Positions 1-10,812 of a stretch of DNA of 64,000 bases are shown piece by piece; the first letter of the stretch is position 1; each line of letters begins with the position of its first letter. This stretch comes from Methanocaldococcus sp. (GTDB lineage: Archaea; AGJL01; Methanococci; Methanococcales; Methanocaldococcaceae). The stretch lies in contig NZ_JACCLX010000016.1 of the NCBI RefSeq assembly GCF_024490875.1, positions 62,001-126,000 on the forward strand, given 5' to 3'. Both the position numbers and the translations under genes were made by a program. The notes beneath the pieces are model-generated. The model saw only the letters and a program-made list of their open reading frames with translations, made no database searches and had not been told where the DNA came from.

Positions 1-117
1 TTGATAAAGATATAAAAGCAGGGAGTAAAGTAAGATAAAAATAATAAAATTACTTTAAAACTCCTTTACTTTTTTACTTTTTGTTAAAATAAAAAATTAA
101 AAATTGACTTTATTATT

Positions 118-2319
118 TTAATAAGTTCCCATCATCTTTGGAAATGCTTCATAATATCTCTTTTTAAGTTCGCTTACATCTAAATTGATAACCTCTTTTT
201 TGTTAATAGTTATTTTTAATTTATTGTTTTTTTCAACTTTTCCAATTACATAAGCATTGCCTAATTTATTTAAAACTTTATCTTTGTTTTCCTCACTAAC
301 AGATAATATAATTCTCCCAGATGTTTCAGAAAACAGTAATATATCTTCTCTTAAATTATTTTTATTGTATTCAGTTAAATCTACATTTAAGCCAACATTG
401 TTTATTATTACCATCTTTGCTAATGCTACAGCCAATCCTCCTCTTGAACAATCTACTGCCTCATTGACTAAACCTTCCTTTATAACTTCCCTTACTTCAG
501 AATATATATTCTTTTCCATCTCTAAATCAACTCTTGGAACTTTTCCATTTTCAGTATTATGTATAACTTTGTAGTACTCACTACCTCCCATTTCATCTTT
601 AGTTTCATTAGTTATAATTAAAAGGTCTCCTTCTTTAATCTTGTTAAATACAGAAGGAACTTTTTCAACATTTTCTATTTTACCTAAAACAAATATTGCA
701 GGAGTTGGATTTATTGGATGTTCATTTCCATTAATAATGGTTTCATTGTATAAACTTACATTTCCTCCAACAACTGGAATTTCAAAGAATTCTGCCGCAT
801 CTGATAAACCCCTAATACATTCTGAAAGTTGCCAGAATCTCTCTGGTTTTTCAGGATTTCCAAAGTTTAAATTATCGAGCATTGCTATTGGTTCAGATCC
901 AACTGTTGCTAAATTTCTAACTGCTTCAGCAACTGCATTTATTGAACCAACATAAGGATTTAACTTACAGTATCTTGAATTACAGTCGGTAGTTAATGCT
1001 ATACCCATTGGATATACTTCGTTTATCCTTAGCACAGCCGCATCTTTTCCTGGCTTTATAACTGTTCTAATTTGAACATCGTAGTCATACTGCTGATATA
1101 TCCACTCTTTTGAACAGATATTAGGACTTTCGAGCAATTTTAACAATACTTCATTTAAATCCTCAGGCATTTTTATTTTTTCTTTATCATCTTCTTTTTC
1201 TTTAATATCTTCTCTTCCCTCTCTATCATATAGTGGAGCTTCACATAATAAATCCAATGGCAAATCAACTACCATCTCTCCATTATATTTTGCTATAATT
1301 CTCTTTTCAGGAATAGTTTTTCCAATAACTGATGCAGGTAATTCAAATTTTTTAAAGATTTTAATTATTTCTTCTTCACTTCCTGGTTCAACAGCCAATA
1401 ACATTCTCTCCTGACTTTCAGAAACCATAATTTCGTAAGGAGATAGAGGCTCTCTCAATATAACATTTTCTAAGTAAAGTTCGCAACCAACTCCTCCACC
1501 ATAGCACATTTCAGATGACGCTCCTGAAAGTCCTGCCGCACCCAAATCTTTCATTGCCTTAACTTTTCCTGTTTTCACGGCCTCTAAGACAGCATCAATT
1601 AAACATTTTTCAGCGAAAGCATCTCCAACCTGAACACAAGGTCTTTCTTCCTCACTCTCTTCAGTTAAATCTTTTGACGCGAATGAAGCCCCTCCTATTC
1701 CGTCCCTACCTGTAGATCCAACTAATATTAAAGACAAACCTGGTTCTTTGGCTTTTCCTGTAATGATTTCATTTTCTTTAACTAAACCTACACATACGAC
1801 ATTCACTAAGTTGTTGTAATCAAAGGAACTGTCGAATTCACACTCTCCACCAACAGTTGGAACACCGATTCTGTTTCCATAATCTCCTATTCCTCTAACA
1901 ACTCCATCAATTAGCCATCTAACTTTATCTTTTTCTTTTCCATTAACATCTCCAAATCTTAAAGGATCCATTAATGCAATTGGCTTAGCACCCATTGACA
2001 AAACATCTCTAACTATTCCACCCACTCCGGTAGCAGCCCCATTGTAAGGATCTATATATGAAGGGTGATTATGGCTTTCCATAGCTATTGCCAAGCATAT
2101 ATCATCCTTTAATCTAATTACTGCGGCATCATCTCCAATTCCTACAACAATGTTTTTTTTAGTTTTTTCATTGATTGTCTTAGCAAACATCCTCAATAGT
2201 TTTTTTGAAGTTCTATATGCACAATGCTCACTCCAAAGGTTTTCAAACATTGCCAACTCTATGTTGTTAGGTTTTCTCCCTAAAACTTTCTCTATATATT
2301 TTAAATCGTTCTCGTCCAT
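118..2319 (-). CDS. purL: Phosphoribosylformylglycinamidine synthase, PurL subunit
   Basis: This is the ATP-dependent subunit of FGAM synthase, the fourth step of purine synthesis, which converts FGAR plus ammonia (from the separate PurQ glutaminase) to FGAM. The protein is about 733 residues, the usual length of the small archaeal and Gram-positive PurL. It has the N-terminal [13 protein letters not shown] motif, then [17 protein letters not shown] and GAATGVGGI, with a repeated AIRS-like half that includes [12 protein letters not shown]. The frame stays open to 2364, but that would run into ndk. The ATG at 2319 has an AAGGTG ribosome binding site just upstream, so I chose it. It lies 22 bases after ndk and is probably co-transcribed with it. 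PurQ and PurS are not in the window. Confidence 0.95.
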   Translation of the reverse strand: MDENDLKYIEKVLGRKPNNIELAMFENLWSEHCAYRTSKKLLRMFAKTINEKTKKNIVVGIGDDAAVIRLKDDICLAIAMESHNHPSYIDPYNGAATGVGGIVRDVLSMGAKPIALMDPLRFGDVNGKEKDKVRWLIDGVVRGIGDYGNRIGVPTVGGECEFDSSFDYNNLVNVVCVGLVKENEIITGKAKEPGLSLILVGSTGRDGIGGASFASKDLTEESEEERPCVQVGDAFAEKCLIDAVLEAVKTGKVKAMKDLGAAGLSGASSEMCYGGGVGCELYLENVILREPLSPYEIMVSESQERMLLAVEPGSEEEIIKIFKKFELPASVIGKTIPEKRIIAKYNGEMVVDLPLDLLCEAPLYDREGREDIKEKEDDKEKIKMPEDLNEVLLKLLESPNICSKEWIYQQYDYDVQIRTVIKPGKDAAVLRINEVYPMGIALTTDCNSRYCKLNPYVGSINAVAEAVRNLATVGSEPIAMLDNLNFGNPEKPERFWQLSECIRGLSDAAEFFEIPVVGGNVSLYNETIINGNEHPINPTPAIFVLGKIENVEKVPSVFNKIKEGDLLIITNETKDEMGGSEYYKVIHNTENGKVPRVDLEMEKNIYSEVREVIKEGLVNEAVDCSRGGLAVALAKMVIINNVGLNVDLTEYNKNNLREDILLFSETSGRIILSVSEENKDKVLNKLGNAYVIGKVEKNNKLKITINKKEVINLDVSELKKRYYEAFPKMMGTY

Positions 2320-2341
2320 AGTTGCACCTTTATTTTGTATT

Positions 2342-2764
2342 TTATTCACTAAAAATTTCATCATCTTTAAAGAATAGTTTTATTTCTCTTTCGGCACTTT
2401 TTTTAGAATCTGAAGCATGAATTACATTATCAGGAGTAGATAATGCAAAATCTCCTCTTATAGTTCCTGGCTCTGCCTCAGATGGATTAGTTTTTCCTAT
2501 CATCTTTCTAACAACTGATATAGCATTTTCTCCTTCTATAACCATTACTACAATTCTTCCAGATGTCATAAAATTTATTAATCTTTCATAAAATTCTTTT
2601 CCTTTATGCTCTTCGTAATATTTTTCAGCCAACTCTTTATTTAACTTAATCATTTTCATAGCAACAATTTCAAAACCTTTGTTTTCAAACCTCTCTATAA
2701 TTTTTCCTATTAATTTTCTCTTTACAGCGTCTGGCTTTATAGCTACAAATGTTCTTTCTTTCAT
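2342..2764 (-). CDS. ndk: Nucleoside diphosphate kinase
   Basis: The enzyme moves the terminal phosphate between nucleoside triphosphates and diphosphates through a phospho-histidine. The 140-residue protein is the normal family length. It starts with the [10 protein letters not shown] strand and carries the signature NVIHASDS, where His116 is the catalytic residue. The frame opens with a GTG at 2773, but that GTG belongs to the GTGATC ribosome binding site of the ATG at 2764. A TATA-like CTATATAAATT lies about 15-25 bases upstream, facing the divergent pth promoter. Placement before purL gives a small nucleotide operon. Confidence 0.96.
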   Translation of the reverse strand: MKERTFVAIKPDAVKRKLIGKIIERFENKGFEIVAMKMIKLNKELAEKYYEEHKGKEFYERLINFMTSGRIVVMVIEGENAISVVRKMIGKTNPSEAEPGTIRGDFALSTPDNVIHASDSKKSAEREIKLFFKDDEIFSE

Positions 2765-2847
2765 AGTGATCACACTATAATTTATATAGTTAATATTTAA
2801 TCTTTGCTTTAATAAATATTATATCAAAGATAACAAATTGTGAGATT

Positions 2848-3195
2848 ATGAAAATGGTTGTAGTTATAAGAACTGACTTAGGAATGGGAAAGGGTAAAAT
2901 GGTAGCACAAGGAGGGCATGCAATAATAGAGGCTTTTTTAGATGCACAGAGAAAGAATCCAAAGGCTGTTGAAGAATGGTTAAGAGAAGGGCAGAAAAAG
3001 GTTGTGGTAAAAGTAAATTCAGAGAAAGAACTTATAGAGATTTACAATAAAGCGAAAAGTGAAAATTTACCTTGCTCAATAATTAGAGATGCAGGGCATA
3101 CACAGTTAAAGCCGGGAACTTTAACAGCAGTTGCTATAGGGCCGGATAAAGATGAAAAAATTGATAAAATTACAGGACATTTAAAACTTCTTTAA
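2848..3195 (+). CDS. pth: Peptidyl-tRNA hydrolase, archaeal/eukaryotic Pth2 type
   Basis: Pth2 releases tRNA from peptidyl-tRNA that drops off the ribosome. The 115-residue protein matches the family throughout: [19 protein letters not shown] at the N terminus (lysines of the active site region), a central [13 protein letters not shown], and the hallmark [21 protein letters not shown] near the C terminus. A GTGAG ribosome binding site precedes the ATG. The stop overlaps the stop of the convergent selenouridine synthase gene by a few bases. Cytoplasmic enzyme with no sign of an added domain. Confidence 0.96.
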   Translation: MKMVVVIRTDLGMGKGKMVAQGGHAIIEAFLDAQRKNPKAVEEWLREGQKKVVVKVNSEKELIEIYNKAKSENLPCSIIRDAGHTQLKPGTLTAVAIGPDKDEKIDKITGHLKLL

Positions 3196-3872
3196 TTTTT
3201 AATTTTATCTTTTGCGTGTTTATATGCTTTAAATCCTCCTATTAATCTTTTTACATTAAATCCTAATAGTTGCAAAATTAAAGCCATTATTTGACTTCTC
3301 ATTCCCCCTCTTGCACAAAAAACAACAATTAATTTATTTTTATCAAGTTTCTTAGCCTCATTTAAAATTCTAATCAATCTTTTTTTAAAGATTTCAATGC
3401 CTAAATCTATTGCCTTATCTTTTCCTTCCTCTTTATAAACTTTCCCTATTAAGGCATGTTCTTCATCTAAAAATAGAGGAATGTTTATTGCTCCTGGAAT
3501 CGTCTCATTTTTATATTCTCTTGGACTTCTAACATCAACTATAATTATATTTTCATTATTTTCAATTAATTTTAGAAGTTCATTAACGGTTATTGCATTT
3601 TTAACAAATTCACTTCCAATAGTTTTTAAAAACTTATTTATGTCTATCCTTTCAAAATAAATATTATAATCTTTAAATTTTTTTACTCCTACTTTTTTAT
3701 CTTTTAAAAACTCCTTAGATTCCTTTAATATAAATGAAGCCAATTCTCCTTCAATTTTCCCTGCCAGTATTTTTTTACCATTTGTTATCATCTTTCTACC
3801 GTCATTCAAAACTATACATAAAACAACATCATCTGTAAAAGTTATTAACCTCGCTAAAATCTCCTCGTCCAT
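3192..3872 (-). CDS. selU: tRNA 2-selenouridine synthase, rhodanese half (split SelU)
   Basis: Bacterial SelU (YbbB) is one polypeptide with a rhodanese domain followed by a P-loop domain and replaces sulfur by selenium at U34 of some tRNAs. In Methanococcales the two halves are separate proteins, and this looks like the rhodanese half. Residues 95-222 carry [18 protein letters not shown], a charged segment ending KAIDLG typical of SelU, and the catalytic loop FCARGGMRS with Cys186. The first 90 residues are extra compared with a plain rhodanese and resemble an XdhC/CoxF-type N-terminal domain ([14 protein letters not shown], then GKIEGELA). That resemblance is my inference. The P-loop half is directly upstream in the same operon, 8 bases before this ORF. 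Confidence 0.85.
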   Translation of the reverse strand: MDEEILARLITFTDDVVLCIVLNDGRKMITNGKKILAGKIEGELASFILKESKEFLKDKKVGVKKFKDYNIYFERIDINKFLKTIGSEFVKNAITVNELLKLIENNENIIIVDVRSPREYKNETIPGAINIPLFLDEEHALIGKVYKEEGKDKAIDLGIEIFKKRLIRILNEAKKLDKNKLIVVFCARGGMRSQIMALILQLLGFNVKRLIGGFKAYKHAKDKIKN

Positions 3873-3880
3873 ATTTTCAC

Positions 3881-4537
3881 TTATATTATATTATGTTCTT
3901 TTAGTTTTTCTCTTATAAATTCATCTATAATCTTAGCTGATTTTTTTACATCTTCATTATATACAATTAAGTCTGGCTTTATTTTTTTTACATTTCTTAA
4001 ATAATGCTCCCTATATAACTTTTCCTCAATCAATTTTGCCGCTTCAAAATATTCATCTTTTTTTATAAGTTCTATTATTTTTTCAATATTTTGAATCATT
4101 TCGGGCTTTTTAAAACTATCCTTTAATATTAAAAACTTGTTTATTAAAATTTTTTTTTCTACATCATTTTTTGGTTTGTAAATTGACACCAATCTTTTTA
4201 TTTGGCAATCATAAGGGCAGTCAATTAATATTTTGTAAGTGTAATTATTAATATCTGCCAATAACTCTGGAATCTTTAATTTTCTCTCTCCCCCTATCTT
4301 TCTACCTTCGTATTCTACTACACAGTAACCAAATTTTTTAACCCTCTCTATCTCTCTATTTATCAATTCATCAAATTCCTCCTGACTTCTCATTTTTAAA
4401 TGATATAAATCTCCCAAAATACTACCTCTTGTTTTTGCAATTTCTTCAATATCTATTACTGGATGATATTTTTTCAATTCTTGTAAAATTTCTGTTTTTC
4501 CACAGCCAGTTTTTCCAAACAATCCAAAGATAATCAT
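3881..4537 (-). CDS. selU: tRNA 2-selenouridine synthase, P-loop half (split SelU)
   Basis: This 218-residue protein corresponds to the C-terminal P-loop part of bacterial SelU. The Walker A motif [10 protein letters not shown] is at residues 7-16, followed by [18 protein letters not shown], which matches the DLEGLAxHRGSxFG segment peculiar to SelU. The longer frame begins at 4564, but the ATG at 4537 has a GGTGAAATT ribosome binding site and begins right at the first strand of the P-loop fold, so it is preferred. It is the first gene of a two-gene operon with the rhodanese half, and the pair should form the working enzyme. Selenophosphate made elsewhere would be the selenium donor. Confidence 0.85.
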   Translation of the reverse strand: MIIFGLFGKTGCGKTEILQELKKYHPVIDIEEIAKTRGSILGDLYHLKMRSQEEFDELINREIERVKKFGYCVVEYEGRKIGGERKLKIPELLADINNYTYKILIDCPYDCQIKRLVSIYKPKNDVEKKILINKFLILKDSFKKPEMIQNIEKIIELIKKDEYFEAAKLIEEKLYREHYLRNVKKIKPDLIVYNEDVKKSAKIIDEFIREKLKEHNII

Positions 4538-4605
4538 AATTTCACCAAAAAATATATTCAACATATGATAAAATTTAGAAAAATAACAAAAATTGATTTT
4601 AATAT

Positions 4606-6621
4606 TTATTTTTTAACTATCTCGCAACCTCCTGGAGGTAAAACTCTTAAAATGTCTTCATCATCTATATCATAATCTTTAAATATCTCTTTAAGTTCTT
4701 TAACTAATTTTCCTTTCTCTTTATTTCCTGGTTTTAATAAAACCCACTTAATAAAACTTTTTTGCAATGTTTTTGGTGGAGCAGTAGTTATTTTTAAATC
4801 ATTATCATACTCAATAATTCCAATCCCTAATTCTAATGGAGTATTCCTGAAATAATTTTTTTTACCTCTAATAACAAATGCCCCTCTTTTTAGATACTCT
4901 CCACTTTCAGTTGTTTTTGATATTTGCTCTGGCTTAACCCAATATGTATCCATAGCACCATATCCTAATTTCCAAGCCCTTGAATGAGAAACTGAAAATT
5001 TAGCAACCTCCTCTAATGTCTCTTCATCAACCTTTCTACCGTTTGTTTTTATTACAGTGAATGGAGCCCCCTGTATGTCAGCGTGGAATACTATGTCATC
5101 CTTATCTGTATATTTTTTGATTATTATTTCATTTGTTATAGCATCCTTTCCAGCAATTACTAAAAATCCATTAATTACTGTCCATTTAAACTTCTCATAC
5201 CATTTTCTTTCTTTTCTTACTTTTTTCTTCATCTTTAAACTTTCTTTTTCTTTTAGTTCTTTATCACTCTTCTTTTTAAGTTCTTCTATCTTCTTCTTAG
5301 TTAGTTCAATTGCCTTCTCTATTCCCTCTATCTTACTTCTAAGTTTTTTAGATTTTTCATAATATCTCTCAGCATTTTCAAATGCATTCTTTCTTATATC
5401 CAAAGAAACTCTCTCCTCTATAACTTTATCATCAACCTCTGACTTTAATCTAAGAATTATCTCCCCAGAGTTTTCATTTATATTTTCGATTAAACCTAAT
5501 ATTGGATGATCTTTATTTTCCTTAATTATTTTTTTAATCTTTGTCCAATCCATTTTTTCTCTTGCCATTTTTATAGTATTTAATAACTCTTCAACAATTT
5601 GATAATTTGCATATATTAAATCTCCCTTAATTTGATTCTTTTCAGATTCTTCTTTATATTTATTTAAAGTTTCTAACTGTCTCTTTAATATATTCTCCTG
5701 TCTTTCAATTTCTCTCTCAATTTTTGATTTTTCTTTTTTAATTTCAACACTAAATAAAAATTTAGCAAAGTAGTTATCAACTGCCTCTAAAAAACTATTA
5801 TAGTATTTTTTCTCTAAATTTTGATACTTTTTTAAATCAATTGGCACTACATCAAAATACTCTCCATCCTTTAAAACAATTTGTGGCTTTTTATTATTAA
5901 AAATTTCATTAAATAAATTTTTAGATGTTTCAAAGAGTTTTTTAATCTCTTCTTCACTTAAATTTTTCTTTTTCTTATCAATTCCTACCCTTTCACAAAT
6001 TTCCTCTGCATATAATCCTCCAAGTCCAAAAACTCTTGATATTAATCTAACACATTCAACACCTTTATTCTCTAAAAAGTAATCTTTAAACACTTCATAG
6101 GCAATAGAAAAATCTAAATTGTAAGGATTTAAAGGTTTTTGTGGAGGAAATTTATATTTTTCCTTAGGAACTATATTTCTCGTGCTCCATCTCTCAATTC
6201 TTAAAGGCAATATAATAACATCTTCACTATTTAGTAAAATAATATTCCCTTCTCCAAATAACTCTGCAATTAACTTATAAACTTCTCCTTTAACTTCAAA
6301 GTGGAATATTACAATTCTATCAAAATTTACCTGCTCAATTTTAATTAATTTGGCATTTTTTAGATATTTTCTTAACAGCATTGCAAAAGATGGTGGTAGT
6401 TTTGGTTTCTCTCTCTCATAGTTAGTTAAAGTAATATATTTATATTTACCAACGCTTATTACTACTTCTCTACTACCCCCCTCGGGAGCGTGTATCTTTA
6501 ATATTAACTCTCTATTTTGCTCGTTCTCAATTAAAAATGCTTTATCTAATCTACCATTAACTAAATTTTGTAATTCATTTACAATACAACATACATCTAC
6601 ATTAGTTATTTCAGTTTTCAT
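4606..6621 (-). CDS. rqcH: Ribosome quality control factor RqcH/Rqc2 (NFACT family)
   Basis: RqcH/Rqc2/NEMF proteins bind 60S or 50S subunits that hold a stalled nascent chain and tRNA, and in characterised members they recruit tRNA to add C-terminal tails. The 671 residues show the family order: an NFACT-N domain (1-180) with the conserved Asp101-Arg102 pair in QVNFDRIVIF, helix-hairpin segments, a long charged coiled coil (about 290-480), and the NFACT-R domain (about 490-620) with WYEKFKWTVINGFLVIAG, HADIQGAPF and a TAPPKTLQKS-like tail. The older name fibronectin-binding protein A homologue is misleading. Divergent from the helical-repeat gene, with a 98-base promoter region between them. 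Confidence 0.93.
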   Translation of the reverse strand: MKTEITNVDVCCIVNELQNLVNGRLDKAFLIENEQNRELILKIHAPEGGSREVVISVGKYKYITLTNYEREKPKLPPSFAMLLRKYLKNAKLIKIEQVNFDRIVIFHFEVKGEVYKLIAELFGEGNIILLNSEDVIILPLRIERWSTRNIVPKEKYKFPPQKPLNPYNLDFSIAYEVFKDYFLENKGVECVRLISRVFGLGGLYAEEICERVGIDKKKKNLSEEEIKKLFETSKNLFNEIFNNKKPQIVLKDGEYFDVVPIDLKKYQNLEKKYYNSFLEAVDNYFAKFLFSVEIKKEKSKIEREIERQENILKRQLETLNKYKEESEKNQIKGDLIYANYQIVEELLNTIKMAREKMDWTKIKKIIKENKDHPILGLIENINENSGEIILRLKSEVDDKVIEERVSLDIRKNAFENAERYYEKSKKLRSKIEGIEKAIELTKKKIEELKKKSDKELKEKESLKMKKKVRKERKWYEKFKWTVINGFLVIAGKDAITNEIIIKKYTDKDDIVFHADIQGAPFTVIKTNGRKVDEETLEEVAKFSVSHSRAWKLGYGAMDTYWVKPEQISKTTESGEYLKRGAFVIRGKKNYFRNTPLELGIGIIEYDNDLKITTAPPKTLQKSFIKWVLLKPGNKEKGKLVKELKEIFKDYDIDDEDILRVLPPGGCEIVKK

Positions 6622-6719
6622 AATACCACCAAAATTAAAATAGTTAATTAGGATACAATTAGTTTTTATAACTCTTAACTTATAATTTATAATATTAACA
6701 TTAAAATTTTAGTGATACT

Positions 6720-8801
6720 ATGGACAGAGAAGAATTTTTAAAGAATTTAAAAAGAGGAAAGTATAATAAATTAGCGAATCTTATATATAAAGATAAATAT
6801 TATTTAACATATTTAGATGAAATTTTTATTATTAATAACAAAGATGACATTAGAAGAGGGTTATTAATTTTAAAACGACTAAATAATGAAATAATTGAAA
6901 GATACTTATATTATATTCTTAGAGGATTAAACGATAAAAGAATGATAGCGAAAATTTCAGAGGAGATTTTAAAAAAATACAGTAATAAAGAAACCTTAGA
7001 GGAGGCATTATTAGAAATATCTAAGAAAAAACTAAGTGACAGAATAATATATCTATTTATTGAAAATATTGAACAGGTCATGTTTTTAAAATCTATTTTA
7101 AAATATACAAAAACTGACAGTGTTGAAGAAAGTTTTAAAGTTTTACTAAAAAATTACAATTCAGAGGAGATTTTAAAAATATTATGTAATAAACTTTATT
7201 CCCAAAATAAAAAGGAGAAGGAATTTGCTTTAAATATTTTATTAAATATTGTTGATTCATTGGATGAAAACCAAAGAAATATTTTAAGAAAATATTTAAA
7301 TATATTATTATTAGGAGATGACAGTAAAAAACTCTATAATAAATTTAAACAACTATTTGATAAGTTAAATATAGAAATTAATCATAACGAAATAGATATA
7401 ATGTCTCTTTTAAAGTCAGATGGAAAAAAGGCGTTAAATTTAATTTTGAGAGAGAATATAAAGATCCCCAGTAGTTTTTACAATAGAGAATTTTTAAGGG
7501 AGTTTTTATATGGAAAAGATGAGGATAGGCAATTTATTGGAGTTAAATTAATATCGTTAATGAACGATACAAAAAATAAAGTTGAATTACTCTTCAAATT
7601 TTTAAATTATGGTTATGGAAAGGCAAAAACAGCATCTATAAAAGAACTTAAAAAAATAGCCAAAAATGATGATGAAGATTTAAGGAATTTTATTGAAACT
7701 AAGGCATTAAAATATGCTAAAAAAATGGATTTAGGTTTAAAAATATCTTCTTTAAGGATTTTAAAAGAGTTTAGTAGGAGAAATTACCTGCCATTTTTAA
7801 TAAATGAGCATAGTAGGTTGAGAGATTTAATTCTTACATTGGATGAAGAAAAGTATATGGGCGGATTTAGGCATATGTTAATGATAGAAAATGAAATAAA
7901 AAAATGCAAAGTAGCAATGGATTTAATTGAAGAAATCGTGGCAGAGATTTGCTTAAAATATGAGATTCATTATAGTAGTTTAAGGTTGTCAGAAAAACTC
8001 GGCTATGAATTTTACAAAACTATTGCAAATATTGGCTCTAAAAATTTAAATTTAATAAATATCTATGAACTTTTAAGAGATGTTATGTATAATGGAGAAC
8101 TTATAGTTTATTTAACTGAAATTGTTTCCAACAATAGTAATGAAATAAATGATGAATTATCTGAGGAAATATTAAAAGTTGTTGAAAATGTAGAATTAGA
8201 AAATAAAGATGTTTTAAATGCTAATAAAATTATAATATATTCCTCATTAAATAGAATTGATAAAATTGGAGAGATAATAAATATGGCTGTTGGTTATAGT
8301 TCAAAGTTGGCATTTATAACTGCAATAAAAAAACTTATTGATAACAATATGCTAAATGATGAAAAAATAAACTTAATAATTCCAAAAATTGCTGAAATCC
8401 TATATGACTCTAAAAAATTAAGATTAATGGCTTTGGAATTTTTTGAAAAGTATCCTAATGAAATTGTTATCCCAATAATTTTAAATGAGATTGAAAAAAG
8501 TAAATGTAACAATAGAGAGTATAAATTGATGATGAACATTATAACAAATACTATATTTAAATATCCTCATACAATTAATAAGTTGAAGAATCTACTAAAT
8601 ACTGATAAAAGAAATATATGCTTAAATATTATGCTAAAAGTTAGTGAAAAGATGCCCGAACTTTTAAGGGATTATATTTATATATTAGCATCTCAATATA
8701 CATTATCAGATGATGAAGATAAAAAACTGATAGCAAAAATCTTAAAAAACATTACTACTGAGGATGAAAGGAAAATTTTAAAGCCATTAATAAAAATTTA
8801 A
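6720..8801 (+). CDS. Large helical-repeat (HEAT-like) protein of unknown function
   Basis: I do not recognise a specific family. The 693-residue protein is almost entirely alpha-helical, rich in Leu, Ile, Lys, Glu and Asn, with recurring helix pairs such as FIGVKLISLMND and YGKAKTASIKELKKIAKND. This suggests an alpha-solenoid of HEAT or ARM type used for protein binding. There is no signal peptide, membrane segment or cysteine cluster, so it should be cytoplasmic. The ATG has a GTGAT site 5 bases upstream. It ends 6 bases before the Toprim gene and is probably co-transcribed with it. It is divergent from rqcH, and a link to ribosome rescue or RNA processing is only a guess from position. Confidence 0.8.
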   Translation: MDREEFLKNLKRGKYNKLANLIYKDKYYLTYLDEIFIINNKDDIRRGLLILKRLNNEIIERYLYYILRGLNDKRMIAKISEEILKKYSNKETLEEALLEISKKKLSDRIIYLFIENIEQVMFLKSILKYTKTDSVEESFKVLLKNYNSEEILKILCNKLYSQNKKEKEFALNILLNIVDSLDENQRNILRKYLNILLLGDDSKKLYNKFKQLFDKLNIEINHNEIDIMSLLKSDGKKALNLILRENIKIPSSFYNREFLREFLYGKDEDRQFIGVKLISLMNDTKNKVELLFKFLNYGYGKAKTASIKELKKIAKNDDEDLRNFIETKALKYAKKMDLGLKISSLRILKEFSRRNYLPFLINEHSRLRDLILTLDEEKYMGGFRHMLMIENEIKKCKVAMDLIEEIVAEICLKYEIHYSSLRLSEKLGYEFYKTIANIGSKNLNLINIYELLRDVMYNGELIVYLTEIVSNNSNEINDELSEEILKVVENVELENKDVLNANKIIIYSSLNRIDKIGEIINMAVGYSSKLAFITAIKKLIDNNMLNDEKINLIIPKIAEILYDSKKLRLMALEFFEKYPNEIVIPIILNEIEKSKCNNREYKLMMNIITNTIFKYPHTINKLKNLLNTDKRNICLNIMLKVSEKMPELLRDYIYILASQYTLSDDEDKKLIAKILKNITTEDERKILKPLIKI

Positions 8802-8807
8802 AGAAAG

Positions 8808-9203
8808 ATGGTTATGAGAAGGGATGAATACTTTGAAAGATTATTGGAAGTCATAGAAGAGTTAAAGATAGAGGCAGAAGAAAAGCCAATAATTGTAGAA
8901 GGAAAGAGAGATGTTGAAAGTTTAGAAAAGTTGGGAGTTGAGGGAACATTCATTGTAATAGCAAAAACTCCTATTTATTTAATAGCTGATGAACTTATAA
9001 GAAAGGGAATAAAGGAAGTTATCTTATTAACTGACTTTGATAGAAGAGGTAGGATGTTAGCTAAAGCCATAATTGAAGAGTTTAGATATAGAGGAATTAA
9101 GGTAAATACAAAAATTAGGCAAGAAATATTTATCTATACAAATAGCGGAATTAGAGATATTGAAAGTCTATTCTCCTATGTAAATAAAAGAAGTCTGTTT
9201 TAA
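8808..9203 (+). CDS. Small Toprim-domain protein (UPF0292 type)
   Basis: A 131-residue protein that is little more than a Toprim fold. The first acidic motif is IIVEGKRDVESL and the second is LLTDFDRRGRMLAK, the DxD-type metal-binding pair used by topoisomerases, primases and the RNase M5 and OLD nucleases. It belongs to the archaeal UPF0292 group, whose biochemical role is not established as far as I know. An RNase M5-like role in RNA maturation is possible from the fold. The first ATG (8808) and a second one two codons later (8814) are both plausible starts. It sits 6 bases after the helical-repeat gene and converges with 2-phosphoglycerate kinase. Confidence 0.88.
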   Translation: MVMRRDEYFERLLEVIEELKIEAEEKPIIVEGKRDVESLEKLGVEGTFIVIAKTPIYLIADELIRKGIKEVILLTDFDRRGRMLAKAIIEEFRYRGIKVNTKIRQEIFIYTNSGIRDIESLFSYVNKRSLF

Positions 9204-10139
9204 TTATACACTCTCTAACATATCCTCTTCACTCAATCCTTCTAATTCAATCATATTTTTTAATCTTTCAGTTATGATGTTTAGGCATTTATCAACTGTT
9301 TCACTGATTTTTATATTCTCAATTACTGGTACTCCTTTCTTTTTTGCAGTTTCAACCATATATTCGTTTATTATCCTTATAATTTTAAAATATCTTAAAT
9401 ATCTTTCAGTAGGTCTACTTGTTACTTTACCTCTTGCATAAAATCTCATTTTGTGTAATTTTTCATCACATACAGTTAGCATAATAAAAACAACATGAGG
9501 ATTTTCTAAATATTTATCTTTTAAAAGTGTTGGAACTAAGTGAGTCCCTTCAATAATTACACTCTGCCCTTCGAGTAAACATCTATTTATAACAGCCTCT
9601 ACTCCGGTTAATACAGTTTCACAATGTCTTTCAAAACCTTTTATATATTTAATTTTTTTATCTTCATCATCATCCTTTAAAACCTTCCAAGCTGTATAAC
9701 TTGATTCATAAAGTGTCGGAATTAAATCTCTTGAAATAACTTTTCTCATAACCTCTCTTATTGAATCTGTCCCTATTACACTCGATATTCCTAACCTTGA
9801 TGCTATTTCAAATGCAATTGTAGAAGTTCCTACCCCACTAGCTCCGCCTATTAAAATAACTATTGGTCTTCTACCTAAAACCATTCTCCAAAGTAAATAT
9901 TTTTTGGCAACCTCATCGTAATTTTTTGATATTAAATAGTAATAAACTCTTCTTCTAAGTTCTGCCTTATCAATAACTTTAATATTTTCTTTTTTAAGGT
10001 TTTCATATATGTCCCAAGCAATTCTATATGCAATACTTGGTTTTAAACCTGCCGCCATTAAAGACCTTGCAAGGATACCCTTTGAGAATGGCATTTCATA
10101 GGATTTTCCTCTAACAATTATATCATTTTCTAAATCCAT
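9204..10139 (-). CDS. 2-phosphoglycerate kinase
   Basis: The enzyme phosphorylates 2-phosphoglycerate to 2,3-bisphosphoglycerate, the precursor of cyclic 2,3-diphosphoglycerate, a thermolyte of hyperthermophilic methanogens. The 311 residues start with an ATP-cone-like region (1-90: [17 protein letters not shown]) followed by a P-loop kinase domain. The Walker A motif is [10 protein letters not shown] at 98-107, then [11 protein letters not shown] and [14 protein letters not shown]. The family's fusion of ATP-cone and kinase is intact. The cyclic 2,3-bisphosphoglycerate synthetase that would act next is not in the window. It leads no obvious operon but lies 22 bases downstream of the DUF2100 gene and may be transcribed with it. 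Confidence 0.9.
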   Translation of the reverse strand: MDLENDIIVRGKSYEMPFSKGILARSLMAAGLKPSIAYRIAWDIYENLKKENIKVIDKAELRRRVYYYLISKNYDEVAKKYLLWRMVLGRRPIVILIGGASGVGTSTIAFEIASRLGISSVIGTDSIREVMRKVISRDLIPTLYESSYTAWKVLKDDDEDKKIKYIKGFERHCETVLTGVEAVINRCLLEGQSVIIEGTHLVPTLLKDKYLENPHVVFIMLTVCDEKLHKMRFYARGKVTSRPTERYLRYFKIIRIINEYMVETAKKKGVPVIENIKISETVDKCLNIITERLKNMIELEGLSEEDMLESV

Positions 10140-10161
10140 TATTCCACCAAGTTACTCAAAT

Positions 10162-10812
10162 TTAATCTAAAATTTCATCTGCCTCTATTTTTTCAGCATT
10201 GTAAAGTTTTTTAGCCCTTAAATATAATAATTCGTCTTTTTCATCATTTACTATAACATAAATTTTATTTATATTGTAATTTTTAATAAATCTCTCAATA
10301 TTTTTCTTAGTAATTTCAATTTTTTTCTTTAACCCTTCTAATGCCTTTTCTGAGATCCCTATCTTCCTCATATCTTCTATATCTAACATTCCCTCAGTGC
10401 AAACAACCTTTAAATTAGGATTTTTATTTTTTAATTTTTTGAATAGTTTTTTATTTGAGACAATATATAAGGCATCTTCACTAATCTCTTTCTCCTCTAA
10501 CTCAAACCCAAAGTTAGATAAAACTTTATTTAGATGCTCTTGACATTTTATAATTAATTTACAAAACTCTTTAGCTTCATCTTCGTTCAATTCATGCTTC
10601 GGAGCCTTCTTATATAAAAAATCATCTGCCTCCAATAGTTGATAAATTGCCTTTTTAAACTCTTCAACATTTATTTTTCCGGGTTTTGCATCTTTGTAAG
10701 ACATTTTTAGATCTGATTTTTTTTCAATTTTAACATTAACCTTCTCTTTTTTTAGTTTTGATATTGTGGATATTCCCTTTCTTATTAATTCTTTTGAGTA
10801 TTTATCTCTCAT
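10162..10812 (-). CDS. DUF2100 protein of methanogens
   Basis: A 216-residue, lysine-rich cytoplasmic protein that matches my memory of the methanogen-restricted DUF2100 family. A basic N terminus (1-50) is followed by a helical stretch (55-115) and an alpha/beta part (120-216) with [26 protein letters not shown] and [14 protein letters not shown] see no catalytic motif. Its ATG overlaps the stop of the LOR/SDH-type gene by four bases (ATGA), so the two are translationally coupled. No function is known to me. The constant neighbour suggests a partner role in amino acid or cofactor metabolism. Confidence 0.8.
   Translation of the reverse strand: MRDKYSKELIRKGISTISKLKKEKVNVKIEKKSDLKMSYKDAKPGKINVEEFKKAIYQLLEADDFLYKKAPKHELNEDEAKEFCKLIIKCQEHLNKVLSNFGFELEEKEISEDALYIVSNKKLFKKLKNKNPNLKVVCTEGMLDIEDMRKIGISEKALEGLKKKIEITKKNIERFIKNYNINKIYVIVNDEKDELLYLRAKKLYNAEKIEADEILD

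Noticed and set aside
3-38. Possible C-terminal 11 codons of a plus-strand gene entering from the left (ends GSKVR, then TAA)
   Set aside because: Too short to support. The rest of 1-117 is A+T-rich sequence in which I see nothing firm.
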